From Acetobacteraceae bacterium (GTDB lineage Bacteria > Pseudomonadota > Alphaproteobacteria > Acetobacterales > Acetobacteraceae), in NCBI GenBank assembly GCA_003133265.1, contig PKWQ01000379.1:1-11752 (forward strand): a stretch of DNA of 11,752 nucleotides, in the 5' to 3' direction. The translations under genes were made by a program, and so were the position numbers. The notes under the pieces are model-generated. The model was not told the DNA's origin. It worked only from the letters and a program-made list of their open reading frames with translations, and searched no databases. This document shows, one piece after another, positions 1-9,949 of the stretch (positions within the stretch are counted from its first letter, which is position 1; every line of letters begins with the position of its first letter).

Positions 1-1
1 C

Positions 2-625
2 AAGACCACGACGCTGCGCATGCTGGCCGGATTGATCACGCCGGATGCGGGGCGCATGAGCGTGGACGGCATCGACGTGGCAGCGCAGCCGCAGGCGGCG
101 GTGGCGCGCATGGGCGTGCTCAGCGATGCGCGGGGCCTGTATCCGCGATTGAGTGCGCGCGAAAACATCGTCTACTTTGGCCGCCTGCAAGGCATGAGCC
201 GGGACGCCGCCCACGCCCGGGCCGAAGCCCTGGCGCAGATGCTGGACATGCAGTCCCTGCTGGAGCGGCGCACTGAAGGCTTTAGCCAGGGAGAGCGCAT
301 GAAGACCGCGCTGGCGCGCTCTCTGGTGCACGACCCGACCAACATCGTGCTGGACGAGCCCACCAACGGCCTGGACGTGCTGGCCACGCGCGCCCTGCGC
401 GAATCGCTGCGTTTCTTGCGCACGCCCGAAGGCGGCGCCAAGTGCATCCTCTTTTGCACCCACATCATGCAGGAGGTGCAGCGCCTGTGCGACAGCGTGG
501 TCGTGGTAGCCCAGGGGCGCACGGTGGCCAGCGGCAGCGTGGACGAGTTGCTGCAGCGCACCGGCGAAAGCGAATTCGAAGAAGCCTTTGTCAAGCTGGC
601 ATTTCCAGCCCAGGAACCCAGATGA
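2..625 (+). CDS. natA: ABC exporter ATP-binding subunit, NatA-like (5' end missing)
   Basis: Cytoplasmic ATPase of an ABC-2 type exporter, expected to pair with the membrane protein encoded next. The window begins inside the Walker A motif: the first readable codons are K-T-T-T-L-R-M, so roughly the first 35-40 residues are missing. Still present are the ABC signature (FSQGER, near bases 280-298), Walker B with the D-loop (NIVLDEPTNGLD, near 343-378) and the switch histidine (CTHIMQEV, near 457-480). The H-loop wording and the ALxxxxAR stretch after the signature fit the NatA/CcmA-like exporter ATPases (COG4555) rather than importers. The stop overlaps the next start by ATGA at 622-625, showing translational coupling. 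The natA name rests on family resemblance; the substrate (Na+, drug or other) cannot be read from the sequence. Confidence 0.88.
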   Translation, partial: KTTTLRMLAGLITPDAGRMSVDGIDVAAQPQAAVARMGVLSDARGLYPRLSARENIVYFGRLQGMSRDAAHARAEALAQMLDMQSLLERRTEGFSQGERMKTALARSLVHDPTNIVLDEPTNGLDVLATRALRESLRFLRTPEGGAKCILFCTHIMQEVQRLCDSVVVVAQGRTVASGSVDELLQRTGESEFEEAFVKLAFPAQEPR

Positions 626-1794
626 ACTTTTGGCGCAACGCCTGGACCGTGTTCCGCAAGGAGCTGATGGACGCCATGCGGGATCGGCGCACCCTGCTGG
701 TGGTGCTGGCCTCCAGCGTGCTCATGGGCCCGCTGCTGCTGCTGGCGTTGTCGGAACTGTTCGCGTCACTGCAGGCCAAGGCCGAGCAGCGCGAGCTGGT
801 GGCGGCCGGCGTCCAGTACGCGCCCAGTTTGAAGAACTATGTCGAGCGCCAGACCTGGGTCGTCAGGGAAGCACCGAGCGACTACGAGCAACGGCTCAAG
901 GACTCCAAGCTGGGCGACCCGGTGCTGGTGATTCCGAAGGATTTCGAAGCCGACCTGGTGCGGGGCGACAGCCCCGAAGTGGAGCTGGTGAGCGACAGCG
1001 CCAACCAGCAGAGCCAGTCCGGTGCGAGGCGTGTGGCCGATCTTCTGCGCGGCTTTAGCCAGGAGCGCGTGGGCTTGAGCCTGGCCTTGCGCGGCGTGTC
1101 GGTGGAGCTGCTCACGCCGATGAAAGTGCAGCAGCGGGACCTGGCCAGCAACCAGACCCGCGCCGCGCAGTTCACCGGCATGCTGGCCTTCTTCGTTTTG
1201 TTGGCCGTGGTCTCGGGCGCGATGAACGCGGCGCTGGACAGCACGGCGGGCGAGCGCGAACGCGGCTCGCTCGAGCCGCTGCTGATGAACCCGGTGTCGG
1301 CCCTGGCGCTGGTGCTGGGCAAGTGGGGCGCCGTGGCCGCCGTGAGCATGCTGATCGCGGTGCTCAGTTGCCTGAGCTTTCTGCCCGGCCAGTGGCTGCT
1401 CAGGAGCGACACCCTGCAGGCCATGTTTCAGTTCGGCGCTCGCGAAGTCGCGCTTTTTCTGGTGTTGCTGCTGCCCTTTGCTGCGGCCGTGTCTGCCGTG
1501 CTGATGGCGGTGGCGATTCGCTGCAAGAGTTTCAAGGAGGCGCAGGCCAACAGCACGGTGGTGGTGATGGCGGTCTCGCTGCTGCCGCTGGTGTCGGTGT
1601 TCAACCAGAGCGGTGAAGAAGCCTGGCATCTGTGGGTGCCCGCGCTGGCGCAGAACACCTTGATGATGCGCGTGCTCAAGGGCGAGGGCTTCAGCGCCCT
1701 GCAGGTGGCGGTGCCGCTGTTGGTGTGCGTGTTGCTCACCGTTGCTGGCCTGATGTTTGTGGCGCGCCGTCTGCGCGGCGCCGCCGTCAGGTGA
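622..1794 (+). CDS. natB: ABC-2 type exporter permease, NatB-like
   Basis: Inner-membrane partner of the upstream ATPase, 390 residues. The ATG at 622 overlaps the natA stop, so I take it over the longer in-frame opening from 442, which would run through natA. One membrane segment lies near residues 24-46, followed by a large extracytoplasmic domain (about 47-183). Five more hydrophobic segments follow, near 184-206, 226-250, 276-300, 311-329 and 359-382. The cytoplasmic GERERGSLEPLL motif (residues 210-221), directly after the second segment, is the hallmark of the ABC-2/NatB permeases (COG1668). Length and topology are normal for the family and no damage is visible. Codon use is less GC-saturated than in the genes right of base 3,800. 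The substrate is unknown. Confidence 0.88.
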   Translation: MNFWRNAWTVFRKELMDAMRDRRTLLVVLASSVLMGPLLLLALSELFASLQAKAEQRELVAAGVQYAPSLKNYVERQTWVVREAPSDYEQRLKDSKLGDPVLVIPKDFEADLVRGDSPEVELVSDSANQQSQSGARRVADLLRGFSQERVGLSLALRGVSVELLTPMKVQQRDLASNQTRAAQFTGMLAFFVLLAVVSGAMNAALDSTAGERERGSLEPLLMNPVSALALVLGKWGAVAAVSMLIAVLSCLSFLPGQWLLRSDTLQAMFQFGAREVALFLVLLLPFAAAVSAVLMAVAIRCKSFKEAQANSTVVVMAVSLLPLVSVFNQSGEEAWHLWVPALAQNTLMMRVLKGEGFSALQVAVPLLVCVLLTVAGLMFVARRLRGAAVR

Positions 1795-1799
1795 AACTG

Positions 1800-1889
1800 C
1801 CCTCACCCCAGCCCTCTCCCGCAAGCGGGCGAGGGAGCCACTCCCAACTCCCTCTCCCCTGTACTCAGGGGAAAGGGCTGGGGTGAGGG
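1800..1889. repeat. Large inverted repeat between convergent genes
   Basis: The arms 1800-1815 and 1874-1889 are perfect 16-base inverted copies (ccctcaccccagccct / agggctggggtgaggg). With one mismatch and one slipped position the pairing extends to about 1820 and 1869. Inside the loop is a smaller hairpin, cccgc-aa-gcggg (1818-1829), plus two further ctccc-type tracts. It sits between the stop of natB (1794) and the stop of the convergent minus-strand gene (1912). I recall ccctcaccccarccctctccc elements as dispersed intergenic repeats in many beta- and gammaproteobacteria, so this may be a REP/MITE-like element. It could also end transcription from both sides, though no T-run follows either arm. 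Confidence 0.75.
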
Positions 1890-1911
1890 GGGGGTCACTG
1901 TCCCCAACCTT

Positions 1912-2703
1912 CTAGACTTCTTCTTTGGGCACTTCTTCGGGCGTGGCGATAAAGCAGTCGGCAAAGGTGAAATAGAGCGAGGTGAAAAACAGCGCCATTA
2001 CCAACATGGCGGCGGGCATCACGGCCGCGCCCGCGGCCTCGGCACCGGCGATCATGGTGACCAGGCTGATGGTCAGCACGATCACGCCCATGAAAATGGA
2101 GAACCAGATCAGTCCGAATACGAGGTAGGCGCGTAGATTGCGAACGCAGGCCACGAAGCTGAAGAACAGCGCTTTCACCGGCGGCACGCCATGCCAATGC
2201 ACCAGCGCGGGTGCATGCCAAAACACCAGCGACAGCGGCAGATTCAAGCCCATCGCGAGCCACATCGCTCCCTGAAAATCGCCCTGGTTCAAGGTTTCGC
2301 GGGTGATCGAGCCGCCCTCCAGGTAAAAGCGGGCAAACTGGCCGCCGTCCACCAAGGCCGAAGCGCCCATGATGCACAGGAAACTCAGGGCGTACAGGCC
2401 ACCCAGAATCAGGATCGCGCGCAGTTCCTGGCGTCCGGCACGCAAGGCGCTGGCCAAGATCCAGGGCATGGGAAACTTGCCCTTGCTCGCCTCCTCGGTG
2501 GCGGCCATGAAACCCAGCGTGGCTGCGGGCAAAAGCCCCAGTACCAGGGCGCTGCCCACCAGGGGCAGCATGCTCACCAGCGTCATCACGGCGATGAACA
2601 TGAAGAACAGACCGGTCAATGCCAGCGGCTGCTTGAAGAAGGTGCGCAGACCGAGCTTGACCCATTGCACACCGGCACGGGCGGGGACGATATTCAGTTT
2701 CAT
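1912..2703 (-). CDS. BPSS1780-family polytopic membrane protein
   Basis: Integral membrane protein of 263 residues and unknown function. The ATG at 2703 begins MKLNIVPARAG. I chose it because upstream in-frame starts would lie inside thrB and the 10-base gap after the thrB stop suits an operon. After a basic amphipathic start (VKLGLRTFFKQP) there are about six hydrophobic segments: two closely spaced at residues 27-70, then one beginning LRAILILGG, one around MGLNLPLSLVFW, one beginning LRAYLVFGL and a last one ending LYFTFADCF. The C-terminus is short and acidic (PEEVPKEEV). The N-terminal pattern matches what I remember of the BPSS1780 family, common in Burkholderiales and often next to thrB. 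No catalytic motif is visible. No convincing ribosome binding site precedes it, so it is probably translated with thrB. Confidence 0.8.
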   Translation of the reverse strand: MKLNIVPARAGVQWVKLGLRTFFKQPLALTGLFFMFIAVMTLVSMLPLVGSALVLGLLPAATLGFMAATEEASKGKFPMPWILASALRAGRQELRAILILGGLYALSFLCIMGASALVDGGQFARFYLEGGSITRETLNQGDFQGAMWLAMGLNLPLSLVFWHAPALVHWHGVPPVKALFFSFVACVRNLRAYLVFGLIWFSIFMGVIVLTISLVTMIAGAEAAGAAVMPAAMLVMALFFTSLYFTFADCFIATPEEVPKEEV

Positions 2704-2713
2704 AGATGAGGGC

Positions 2714-3688
2714 TTATTCAGAGCAGGCGAGTGTGACAGGGTGCGCCACACGTTCGCGCAATACGCGTTCAAACTGGCTGGGGTCGTGCGCCTTGAGCAG
2801 GCTGGCGTCGCGCGGCAAATGGAAGTCCCACAGGCGGGAAATCCAAAAGCGCAGGGCCGCTGCGCGCAGCATGGCAGGCAGCAAGCGGCGTTCGGCATCG
2901 GTCAGAGCCCGCATGCGGCCATAGGATTGCAACAGCGCGGTAAAGCGCGCGGCGTCGGGTACCGCGGTTTGCGGGTCCATGGCCCAGTCGTTTAGACACA
3001 CGGCCAGGTCGAACAGCCAAGTGTCCACGCCTGCGAAATAGAAGTCGAAAACACCCGTGAGCTGTTCCCCCACGAACAGGGCGTTGTCGCGGAACAAATC
3101 AGCGTGGATGGGGCCGCGTGGCAGCGCGGCATAGCTGGATGACTGCGCCACGTGGTTCTGGTACGCCAACTCGCTGCGGATCAAGGCACTTTGGGCCGAG
3201 TCCAGAAAGGGCAGCACGACCGGCACGGTGGCGTTCCACCAGTCCAGCCCGCGCAGATGCGGCTGGCTTTCGTTGAAGTCGCGCGCCGCCAGATGCAGTT
3301 GCGCCAGGGTCGCCCCCAGCGCCGCGCAGTGCGCCGGCGTTGGCAGCAACTGGCTTTTCCCCGAGAGTCGATTCACCACCGCCGCCGGCTTGCCCTGAAG
3401 CTTGTGCAGGATCTGCCCCTTGGCGTTGGCCACAGGATGGGGCACGGGCAGAGCGCGCTGCGCCAGATGGCGCATCAGGTTCAGATAAAAGGGCAGTTGC
3501 TCAAAGCTCAGACGTTCGAACAGCGTGAGCACGTAATGCGTCACGGCGCCGCCCTGCTCAGCGGTGACGAAATAGTTGGTGTTTTCGATGCCGCCGGAGC
3601 TGCCCTCCAGCGCCTGCAACTCCCCCAGCGCCAAGCTGTGCAGCAGCGCCTGAGCCTGAGAAAAAGAAACTTCGGTATAGACGGCCAT
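2714..3688 (-). CDS. thrB: Homoserine kinase (ThrB, aminoglycoside-phosphotransferase fold)
   Basis: Phosphorylates L-homoserine with ATP to O-phosphohomoserine, the step before threonine synthase in threonine biosynthesis; cytoplasmic. It has 324 residues, starting MAVYTEVSF at 3688. It belongs to the COG2334/APH-fold type, not the GHMP-kinase type of E. coli ThrB. Diagnostic parts are the N-lobe motif GGIENTNYF (residues 32-40), the catalytic loop H195-x-D197-x4-N202 in GPIHADLFRDN, the metal-binding D215 in FDFYFAG, and WISRLWDFHLPR (282-293) near the C-terminus. The wording closely matches Comamonadaceae ThrB proteins. The longer in-frame extension to 4036 runs through the junction and under the neighbouring lipoprotein gene, so I reject it. 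It lies 10 bases upstream of the membrane-protein gene, presumably in one operon. No clear ribosome binding site precedes the ATG. Confidence 0.93.
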   Translation of the reverse strand: MAVYTEVSFSQAQALLHSLALGELQALEGSSGGIENTNYFVTAEQGGAVTHYVLTLFERLSFEQLPFYLNLMRHLAQRALPVPHPVANAKGQILHKLQGKPAAVVNRLSGKSQLLPTPAHCAALGATLAQLHLAARDFNESQPHLRGLDWWNATVPVVLPFLDSAQSALIRSELAYQNHVAQSSSYAALPRGPIHADLFRDNALFVGEQLTGVFDFYFAGVDTWLFDLAVCLNDWAMDPQTAVPDAARFTALLQSYGRMRALTDAERRLLPAMLRAAALRFWISRLWDFHLPRDASLLKAHDPSQFERVLRERVAHPVTLACSE

Positions 3689-3878
3689 TCTCGCGCGCGC
3701 TCGCTCAGTGGGGCAGGACGAATGGCGGCAACACGGAATCCTCGCGGCGCAAAGGTGGCTTTGCGGGCGGTTTTGTGCGTGTTGTCCATCCGCCCGGGGT
3801 CGCGCACTATGGCGCCCCCGCGTCCCGCCGGCAACGATGTGCCGGCGGCGCCTGCGTGAAGCCCGCCCGGAGTTCCCG
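3689..3878. other. Intergenic stretch holding the lineage junction
   Basis: This gap separates divergent genes of apparently different ancestry (thrB on minus, the lipoprotein on plus). Bases 3689 to about 3,780 still have the mixed composition of the left part, with runs such as ggcggttttgtg. From about 3,785 the sequence is uniformly GC-rich. A plus-strand reading frame ending in TGA at 3857-3859 (last residues MAPPRPAGNDVPAAPA) could be the clipped 3' end of an alphaproteobacterial gene, but too little remains to name it. No insertion sequence, tRNA or direct repeat is visible. The join point is judged by eye, with an uncertainty of several tens of bases. Confidence 0.45.
3825..3848. repeat. 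Short perfect hairpin upstream of the lipoprotein gene
   Basis: The 8-base arms ccgccggc (3825-3832) and gccggcgg (3841-3848) enclose the 8-base loop aacgatgt. The hairpin lies 30 bases before the lipoprotein ATG and has no T-tract, so it is not a standard intrinsic terminator. It may be a terminator remnant of the clipped upstream gene or a 5' leader structure; chance is possible in sequence this GC-rich. Confidence 0.35.
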
Positions 3879-4442
3879 ATGTCAGACCGTTTCCTCGTCC
3901 GCCTGTCTTCCACGCCGCGCAGCGCCGCGCCGCTTCTGCTGCTGGCTGCCCTCGGCGGCTGCGGCGGGCACGACGCGAACACCTTCGCCCCGGCCTGCCC
4001 GCGCCCGGCCATCCTGGCCGATGCGGCCGACATCACCCGCTACAAGCCCGGCGCCGTGGGACAGGACCTGACCGACATGGTGCTGAGCGGGCGCGTCGTC
4101 GGCGTTTCCGGCGAATGCAGCCCGGGCGACAAGGCGACCCAGCTGAAGGTCAGCGTGCAGGTGACCCTGGAACTGAGCCGCGGCCCCGCCGCGACCGGCG
4201 CGCAGCAGGACGTGCCCTACTTCATCGCGGTGAGCGAGGGCGAGACCGTCCTGGACAAGAAATCCTTCACCATGCGCGCCACCTTCCCGTCGAATGTCGA
4301 GAAGCTGCGGCTCGCGTCCGATTCGGTCGAGGTGGTGCTGCCGGTCTCCGCCGGCAAATCCGGCGTTGCCTATGCGGTGACCGCCGGTTTCCAGCTCACG
4401 CCGGAGGAACTGGCGCGCAACCGGGCCCACGGCGTGCGGTGA
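3879..4442 (+). CDS. Putative lipoprotein of unknown function (Acetobacteraceae-type)
   Basis: Protein of 187 residues that I cannot assign a function. The start ATG at 3879 has a ribosome binding site cggag at 3868-3872. The N-terminus has arginines (R4, R8, R14), a leucine-rich core (LLLLAAL, 19-25) and a lipobox ending at C28 (LGGC). This points to a type II signal peptide and anchoring at a membrane facing the periplasm. The mature part has two more cysteines, in FAPACPRP and SGECSPGD, which could pair. The rest alternates short beta-like stretches (LKVSVQVTLELSRG, VPYFIAVSEGE, KSFTMRATFP) and suggests a beta-sandwich fold. I recall similar hypothetical proteins in Acetobacteraceae. It ends 82 bases before the glycine riboswitch, with a separate promoter between, so a role with the gcv genes is not implied. 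Confidence 0.8.
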   Translation: MSDRFLVRLSSTPRSAAPLLLLAALGGCGGHDANTFAPACPRPAILADAADITRYKPGAVGQDLTDMVLSGRVVGVSGECSPGDKATQLKVSVQVTLELSRGPAATGAQQDVPYFIAVSEGETVLDKKSFTMRATFPSNVEKLRLASDSVEVVLPVSAGKSGVAYAVTAGFQLTPEELARNRAHGVR

Positions 4443-4475
4443 TCGCTGCCTGACCAGCGGGGCGGTTCGTTCCGG

Positions 4476-4504
4476 TTGAACTTGGCCGGCCGATCGGTCA
4501 TGTT
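4476..4504 (+). promoter_or_regulatory. Putative promoter of the riboswitch-gcvTHP operon
   Basis: A TTGAAC -35 (4476-4481), a 17-base spacer and CATGTT (4499-4504) resemble a sigma-70-type promoter with a weak -10. The predicted start of transcription, about 4511, falls just before the first aptamer, where a promoter is needed. It is inferred from pattern and position only. Confidence 0.4.
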
Positions 4505-4524
4505 GGGGCGTCCCGTGCATCCGG

Positions 4525-4728
4525 CGCGGGAGAGTGCGAAGCCTGGCTTCGCCGCCGAAGGCGCAACCGGCCCCCGGAAACGCTCAGGCACAAAGGACCG
4601 CGCCGGGATCAGGATCTCTGGAAAGCCGGAGGACGCAGCCGCGTCCGACGCACCGACGGAGTAAGGCGCGCGCCCCACACGGGTGGGACAGTGGGCCGAA
4701 TCTCTCAGGTTCCGCGACAGAGGGGGGT
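4525..4728 (+). promoter_or_regulatory. Tandem glycine riboswitch
   Basis: A two-aptamer glycine-sensing leader ahead of gcvT. The first aptamer (about 4525-4632) has gggagag at the 5' side, the core gccgaaggcgcaa (4553-4565), ggaaacgctcaggca (4566-4580), aaaggacc, and the closing ctctggaaagc. The second aptamer (about 4635-4728) has caccgacggagtaaggc (4651-4667), aatctctcaggt (4699-4710) and the closing gacagagggggg (4716-4727). These are the conserved elements of the gcvT-type glycine riboswitch (Rfam family Glycine). In related gcv leaders, glycine binding raises expression. I see no intrinsic terminator between the second aptamer and gcvT, so control is more likely at translation initiation or through Rho; that part is inference. 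Confidence 0.93.
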
Positions 4729-4735
4729 CATCCCA

Positions 4736-4757
4736 TCCGGCATTCCGCCGGAAGGAG
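4736..4757 (+). promoter_or_regulatory. Hairpin abutting an AGGAG, possible expression platform
   Basis: tccggc (4736-4741) pairs with gccgga (4747-4752) around a 5-base loop and is followed at once by aggag (4753-4757). This lies 8 bases after the second aptamer and 22 bases before the TTG start of gcvT. The nearer ggag at 4770-4773, 6 bases from the TTG, is the likely ribosome binding site. The hairpin may be the platform that couples glycine binding to ribosome access, but the mechanism is not proven by sequence. Confidence 0.35.
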
Positions 4758-4779
4758 ACCTGTACCCGCGGAGCCCGAT

Positions 4780-5913
4780 TTGACCGACATTCTCAAAACT
4801 ACGCCCCTCGACGGGCTGCATCGCGCGCTGGGCGCGCGCATGGTGCCGTTCGCCGGCTACGCCATGCCGGTGCAGTACGACCTCACCGGAGACCTCGCGG
4901 CGCGCTGCCGTGGCGGCGTGCTGGCCGAACACCTGCATTGCCGGGAAAAGGCCGGGCTGTTCGATGTCTCGCACATGGGCCAGGCGCTGCTGGTCGGCCC
5001 AGGTGCCGCGGCGGCGCTGGAGGCGCTGGTGCCGGGCGACATCGCCGGGCTGAAGCCGGGGCGGCAGCGCTACACGCTGCTGACCGACGCGGCCGGCGGC
5101 ATCCTGGACGACCTGATGGTGGCCAATCTCGGCGACGACTATCTGGCACTGGTGGTGAACGCCTCGCGCAAGCACGACGACTACGCCCATATCGCCGCGG
5201 CACTGCCGGCCGGCGTGCGGCTGGCGGTGCAGGAAGACAGCGCGCTGCTGGCGCTGCAAGGCCCGCTCGCGGCCGCCGTGCTGGCCCGGCTCAGCCCCGC
5301 CGTGGCCGACATGGCGTTCATGAGCATCGCCGCGCTGCCGGTGGCCGGGATCGAGTGCCTGATCTCCCGCTCCGGCTACACCGGCGAGGACGGCTACGAG
5401 ATATCGGTTCCGGCGCGCCAGGCCGAGGACCTCGCCCGGCTGCTGCTCGCCGAGCCGGAAGTGGCGCCTGTTGGTCTGGGCGCGCGCGACTCGCTGCGGC
5501 TGGAGGCCGGGCTCTGCCTGTATGGCAACGACATCGACACCACCACCAACCCGGTCGAGGCGGCGCTGACCTGGACCATCGGCAAGCGGCGCAAGACGGA
5601 GTGGAACTTTGTGGGTGCCGCCGCCGTACGCGCGGCGCTGCACGATGGCCCTACCCGGCTGCGCGTCGGCATCCGCCCCGACGGCCGCGCGCCGGCGCGG
5701 GCCGGCACCGAGATCGTCGGCCCCGACGGCGCCGTGGTCGGCACCATCACCTCCGGCGGCTTCGGCCCCAGCCTGAACGCGCCCATCGCCATGGGCTATG
5801 TCCGCCGCGACCTGGTCGGCGACGGCACCGCAGTCTCGCTGATGGTGCGCGGCAAGCCGCTTCCCGCCCGCATCGCCCCGATGCCCTTCGTTCCCCACCG
5901 TTACGCCCGCTGA
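4780..5913 (+). CDS. gcvT: Glycine cleavage system T protein (aminomethyltransferase)
   Basis: Transfers the one-carbon unit from the aminomethyl-lipoyl arm of H protein to tetrahydrofolate, releasing ammonia and giving 5,10-methylene-THF; cytoplasmic. It has 377 residues, normal for the family. The start is TTG at 4780, with ggag at 4770-4773. The protein then reads TDILKTTPLDGLHRALGARM, the expected GcvT N-terminus. The frame stays open upstream to 4534, but that part is riboswitch RNA and is excluded. Family motifs are GLFDVSHMGQ (residues 59-68), GGILDDLMV, SRSGYTGEDGYEI (a folate-site motif), GLGARDSLRLEAG and LYGNDID, and a C-terminal domain with TSGGFGPSLN and IAMGYV. It is the first gene of gcvTHP, 11 bases before gcvH, and downstream of the glycine riboswitch. 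Confidence 0.96.
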   Translation: MTDILKTTPLDGLHRALGARMVPFAGYAMPVQYDLTGDLAARCRGGVLAEHLHCREKAGLFDVSHMGQALLVGPGAAAALEALVPGDIAGLKPGRQRYTLLTDAAGGILDDLMVANLGDDYLALVVNASRKHDDYAHIAAALPAGVRLAVQEDSALLALQGPLAAAVLARLSPAVADMAFMSIAALPVAGIECLISRSGYTGEDGYEISVPARQAEDLARLLLAEPEVAPVGLGARDSLRLEAGLCLYGNDIDTTTNPVEAALTWTIGKRRKTEWNFVGAAAVRAALHDGPTRLRVGIRPDGRAPARAGTEIVGPDGAVVGTITSGGFGPSLNAPIAMGYVRRDLVGDGTAVSLMVRGKPLPARIAPMPFVPHRYAR

Positions 5914-5924
5914 AAGGTTGTCCC

Positions 5925-6301
5925 ATGTCAGAGCTTCGTTATACCAAGGACCACGAGTGGGTGCGTCTGGACGGCGATATCGCCACCGTCGGCATCAGCG
6001 ATCACGCGCAGGAAGCGCTGGGCGACGTGGTGTTCGTCGAACTGCCCGACATCGGCCGCGCGGTGGAGGAAGGTGAGGCCTGCGCCGTGGTCGAGAGCGT
6101 GAAGGCGGCGAGCGACGTCTACAGCCCGATGGATGGCACCGTGACCGAGGCCAACCAGGCGATTGTCGACGATCCCGCGCTGGTCAACGCCGCGCCGACC
6201 GAGGCCGGCTGGTTCTTCAAGCTCTCCGGCGTGGACCGCGCCGTGTTCGATGCGCTGATGGACGAGACCGCCTACGCCGCCTTCCTGGCCAGCGAGGCCG
6301 C

Positions 6302-6305
<4 letters not shown>
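5925..6305 (+). CDS. gcvH: Glycine cleavage system H protein (lipoyl carrier)
   Basis: Small lipoylated shuttle protein that carries the aminomethyl group between P, T and L proteins. It has 126 residues and starts MSELRYTKDHEWVRLDGD, the classic H-protein opening. The lipoylation site is K60 in AVVESVKAASD, followed by the YSPMDGTVTEAN turn and the conserved NAAPTEAGWFFKL segment. An aaagg at 5914-5918 provides a ribosome binding site for the ATG at 5925. Its stop overlaps the gcvP start by ATGA (6302-6305), so H and P translation is probably coupled. Confidence 0.96.
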
Positions 6306-9169
<2,864 letters not shown>

Positions 9170-9188
9170 GGGGGCGGCGGCAGGGCGG

Positions 9189-9938
9189 CTATTTCCGCGT
9201 GGCGCGGGCGTCGGCGACGGCGTGGCGCATGTCCTCCAGGCCGATCGCGCCCGGGATCAGCCTGTTGCCGATCACCAGCGCCGGCGTGCCCTCGATGCCC
9301 AATGCTGCGGCCAGATGCAGGTTCTTCTGTAGGCGCTTGTCGATCTCCGGACTGTCCATGTCCTTCGCCAGCCGCGCCCAGTCGAGGCCGATCTGCTGGG
9401 CGTTGCCGCGGATGCTGTCCTTGGTGGTCAGCCCGTCGGTGCTCATCAGCACGTCGCGCAGCTTCTCGTAGTGCCCCTGCATCTGTGCCGCCAGCAGCGC
9501 CTTGGCGCCCAGCATGCTGCCCGCCCCGAGCACCGGCATGTCCTTGTAGACCAGCCGGATGCCGCGATCGTTGCGCATCAGCTCCGCCATCGGCGCCTCG
9601 ATCTTGCGGCAATAGGGGCAGCGCGTGTCGAAGAACTCGACGATGGTCACGTCTCCGCTGGGGTTGCCGGCCACCGGGTCGGCCGGGTCCACCAGCGCGC
9701 CGGCATGGGCGGCGAGCGCGGCGTGGGTCGCGGCCTCCTGTTCCTTCTGGTTCGCCGCCTGTAACGCCTCGACCGCATCGCGCAGGATTGTCGGGTCCTT
9801 GGTCAGGGCGTCGCGCAGGATGCCCACGATCTCCGCGCGCTGGGCGTCGGTGAACGCCGCCGCCCAGGCAAGTTGGGGCACGAGCCCGGGTAGCAGCAGC
9901 CCGGCGGCGAGCAGGACGGCGGGGAGGAAGCGCTTCAT
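9189..9938 (-). CDS. DsbA-family periplasmic thiol:disulfide oxidoreductase (ScsC-like)
   Basis: Exported thioredoxin-fold protein of 249 residues. An N-terminal signal peptide (K2-R3, hydrophobic 4-20, likely cleavage after AWA at 24-26) sends it to the periplasm. Residues about 29-60 (FTDAQRAEIVGILRDAL and following) match the helical ScsC_N-type segment, which can mediate oligomerisation in relatives. The thioredoxin domain follows, with the redox motif C107-P-Y-C110 in FFDTRCPYCRKIE and the cis-proline loop G217-T218-P219. The CPYC pair differs from the CPHC of E. coli DsbA. It could work as an oxidase or an isomerase; the sequence does not decide. The ATG at 9938 is chosen for the signal peptide, though no strong ribosome binding site precedes it. 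It lies 11 bases downstream of the M48-like remnant and was probably co-transcribed with it. Confidence 0.88.
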   Translation of the reverse strand: MKRFLPAVLLAAGLLLPGLVPQLAWAAAFTDAQRAEIVGILRDALTKDPTILRDAVEALQAANQKEQEAATHAALAAHAGALVDPADPVAGNPSGDVTIVEFFDTRCPYCRKIEAPMAELMRNDRGIRLVYKDMPVLGAGSMLGAKALLAAQMQGHYEKLRDVLMSTDGLTTKDSIRGNAQQIGLDWARLAKDMDSPEIDKRLQKNLHLAAALGIEGTPALVIGNRLIPGAIGLEDMRHAVADARATRK

Positions 9939-9949
9939 GGGTGGGCTGG

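Noticed and set aside
3689..4036. In-frame N-terminal extension of thrB on the minus strand
   Set aside because: It crosses the composition boundary and lies antisense to the lipoprotein gene; known ThrB proteins begin near MAVYTEV.
4534..4779. In-frame upstream extension of gcvT by 82 codons
   Set aside because: The segment is the glycine riboswitch and leader; the encoded residues look unlike GcvT N-termini, and TTG 4780 has a well-placed ggag.
9170..9188. Terminator between gcvP and dsbA
   Set aside because: The 19-base gap is G- and C-rich but has no convincing stem-loop or T-tract on either strand.
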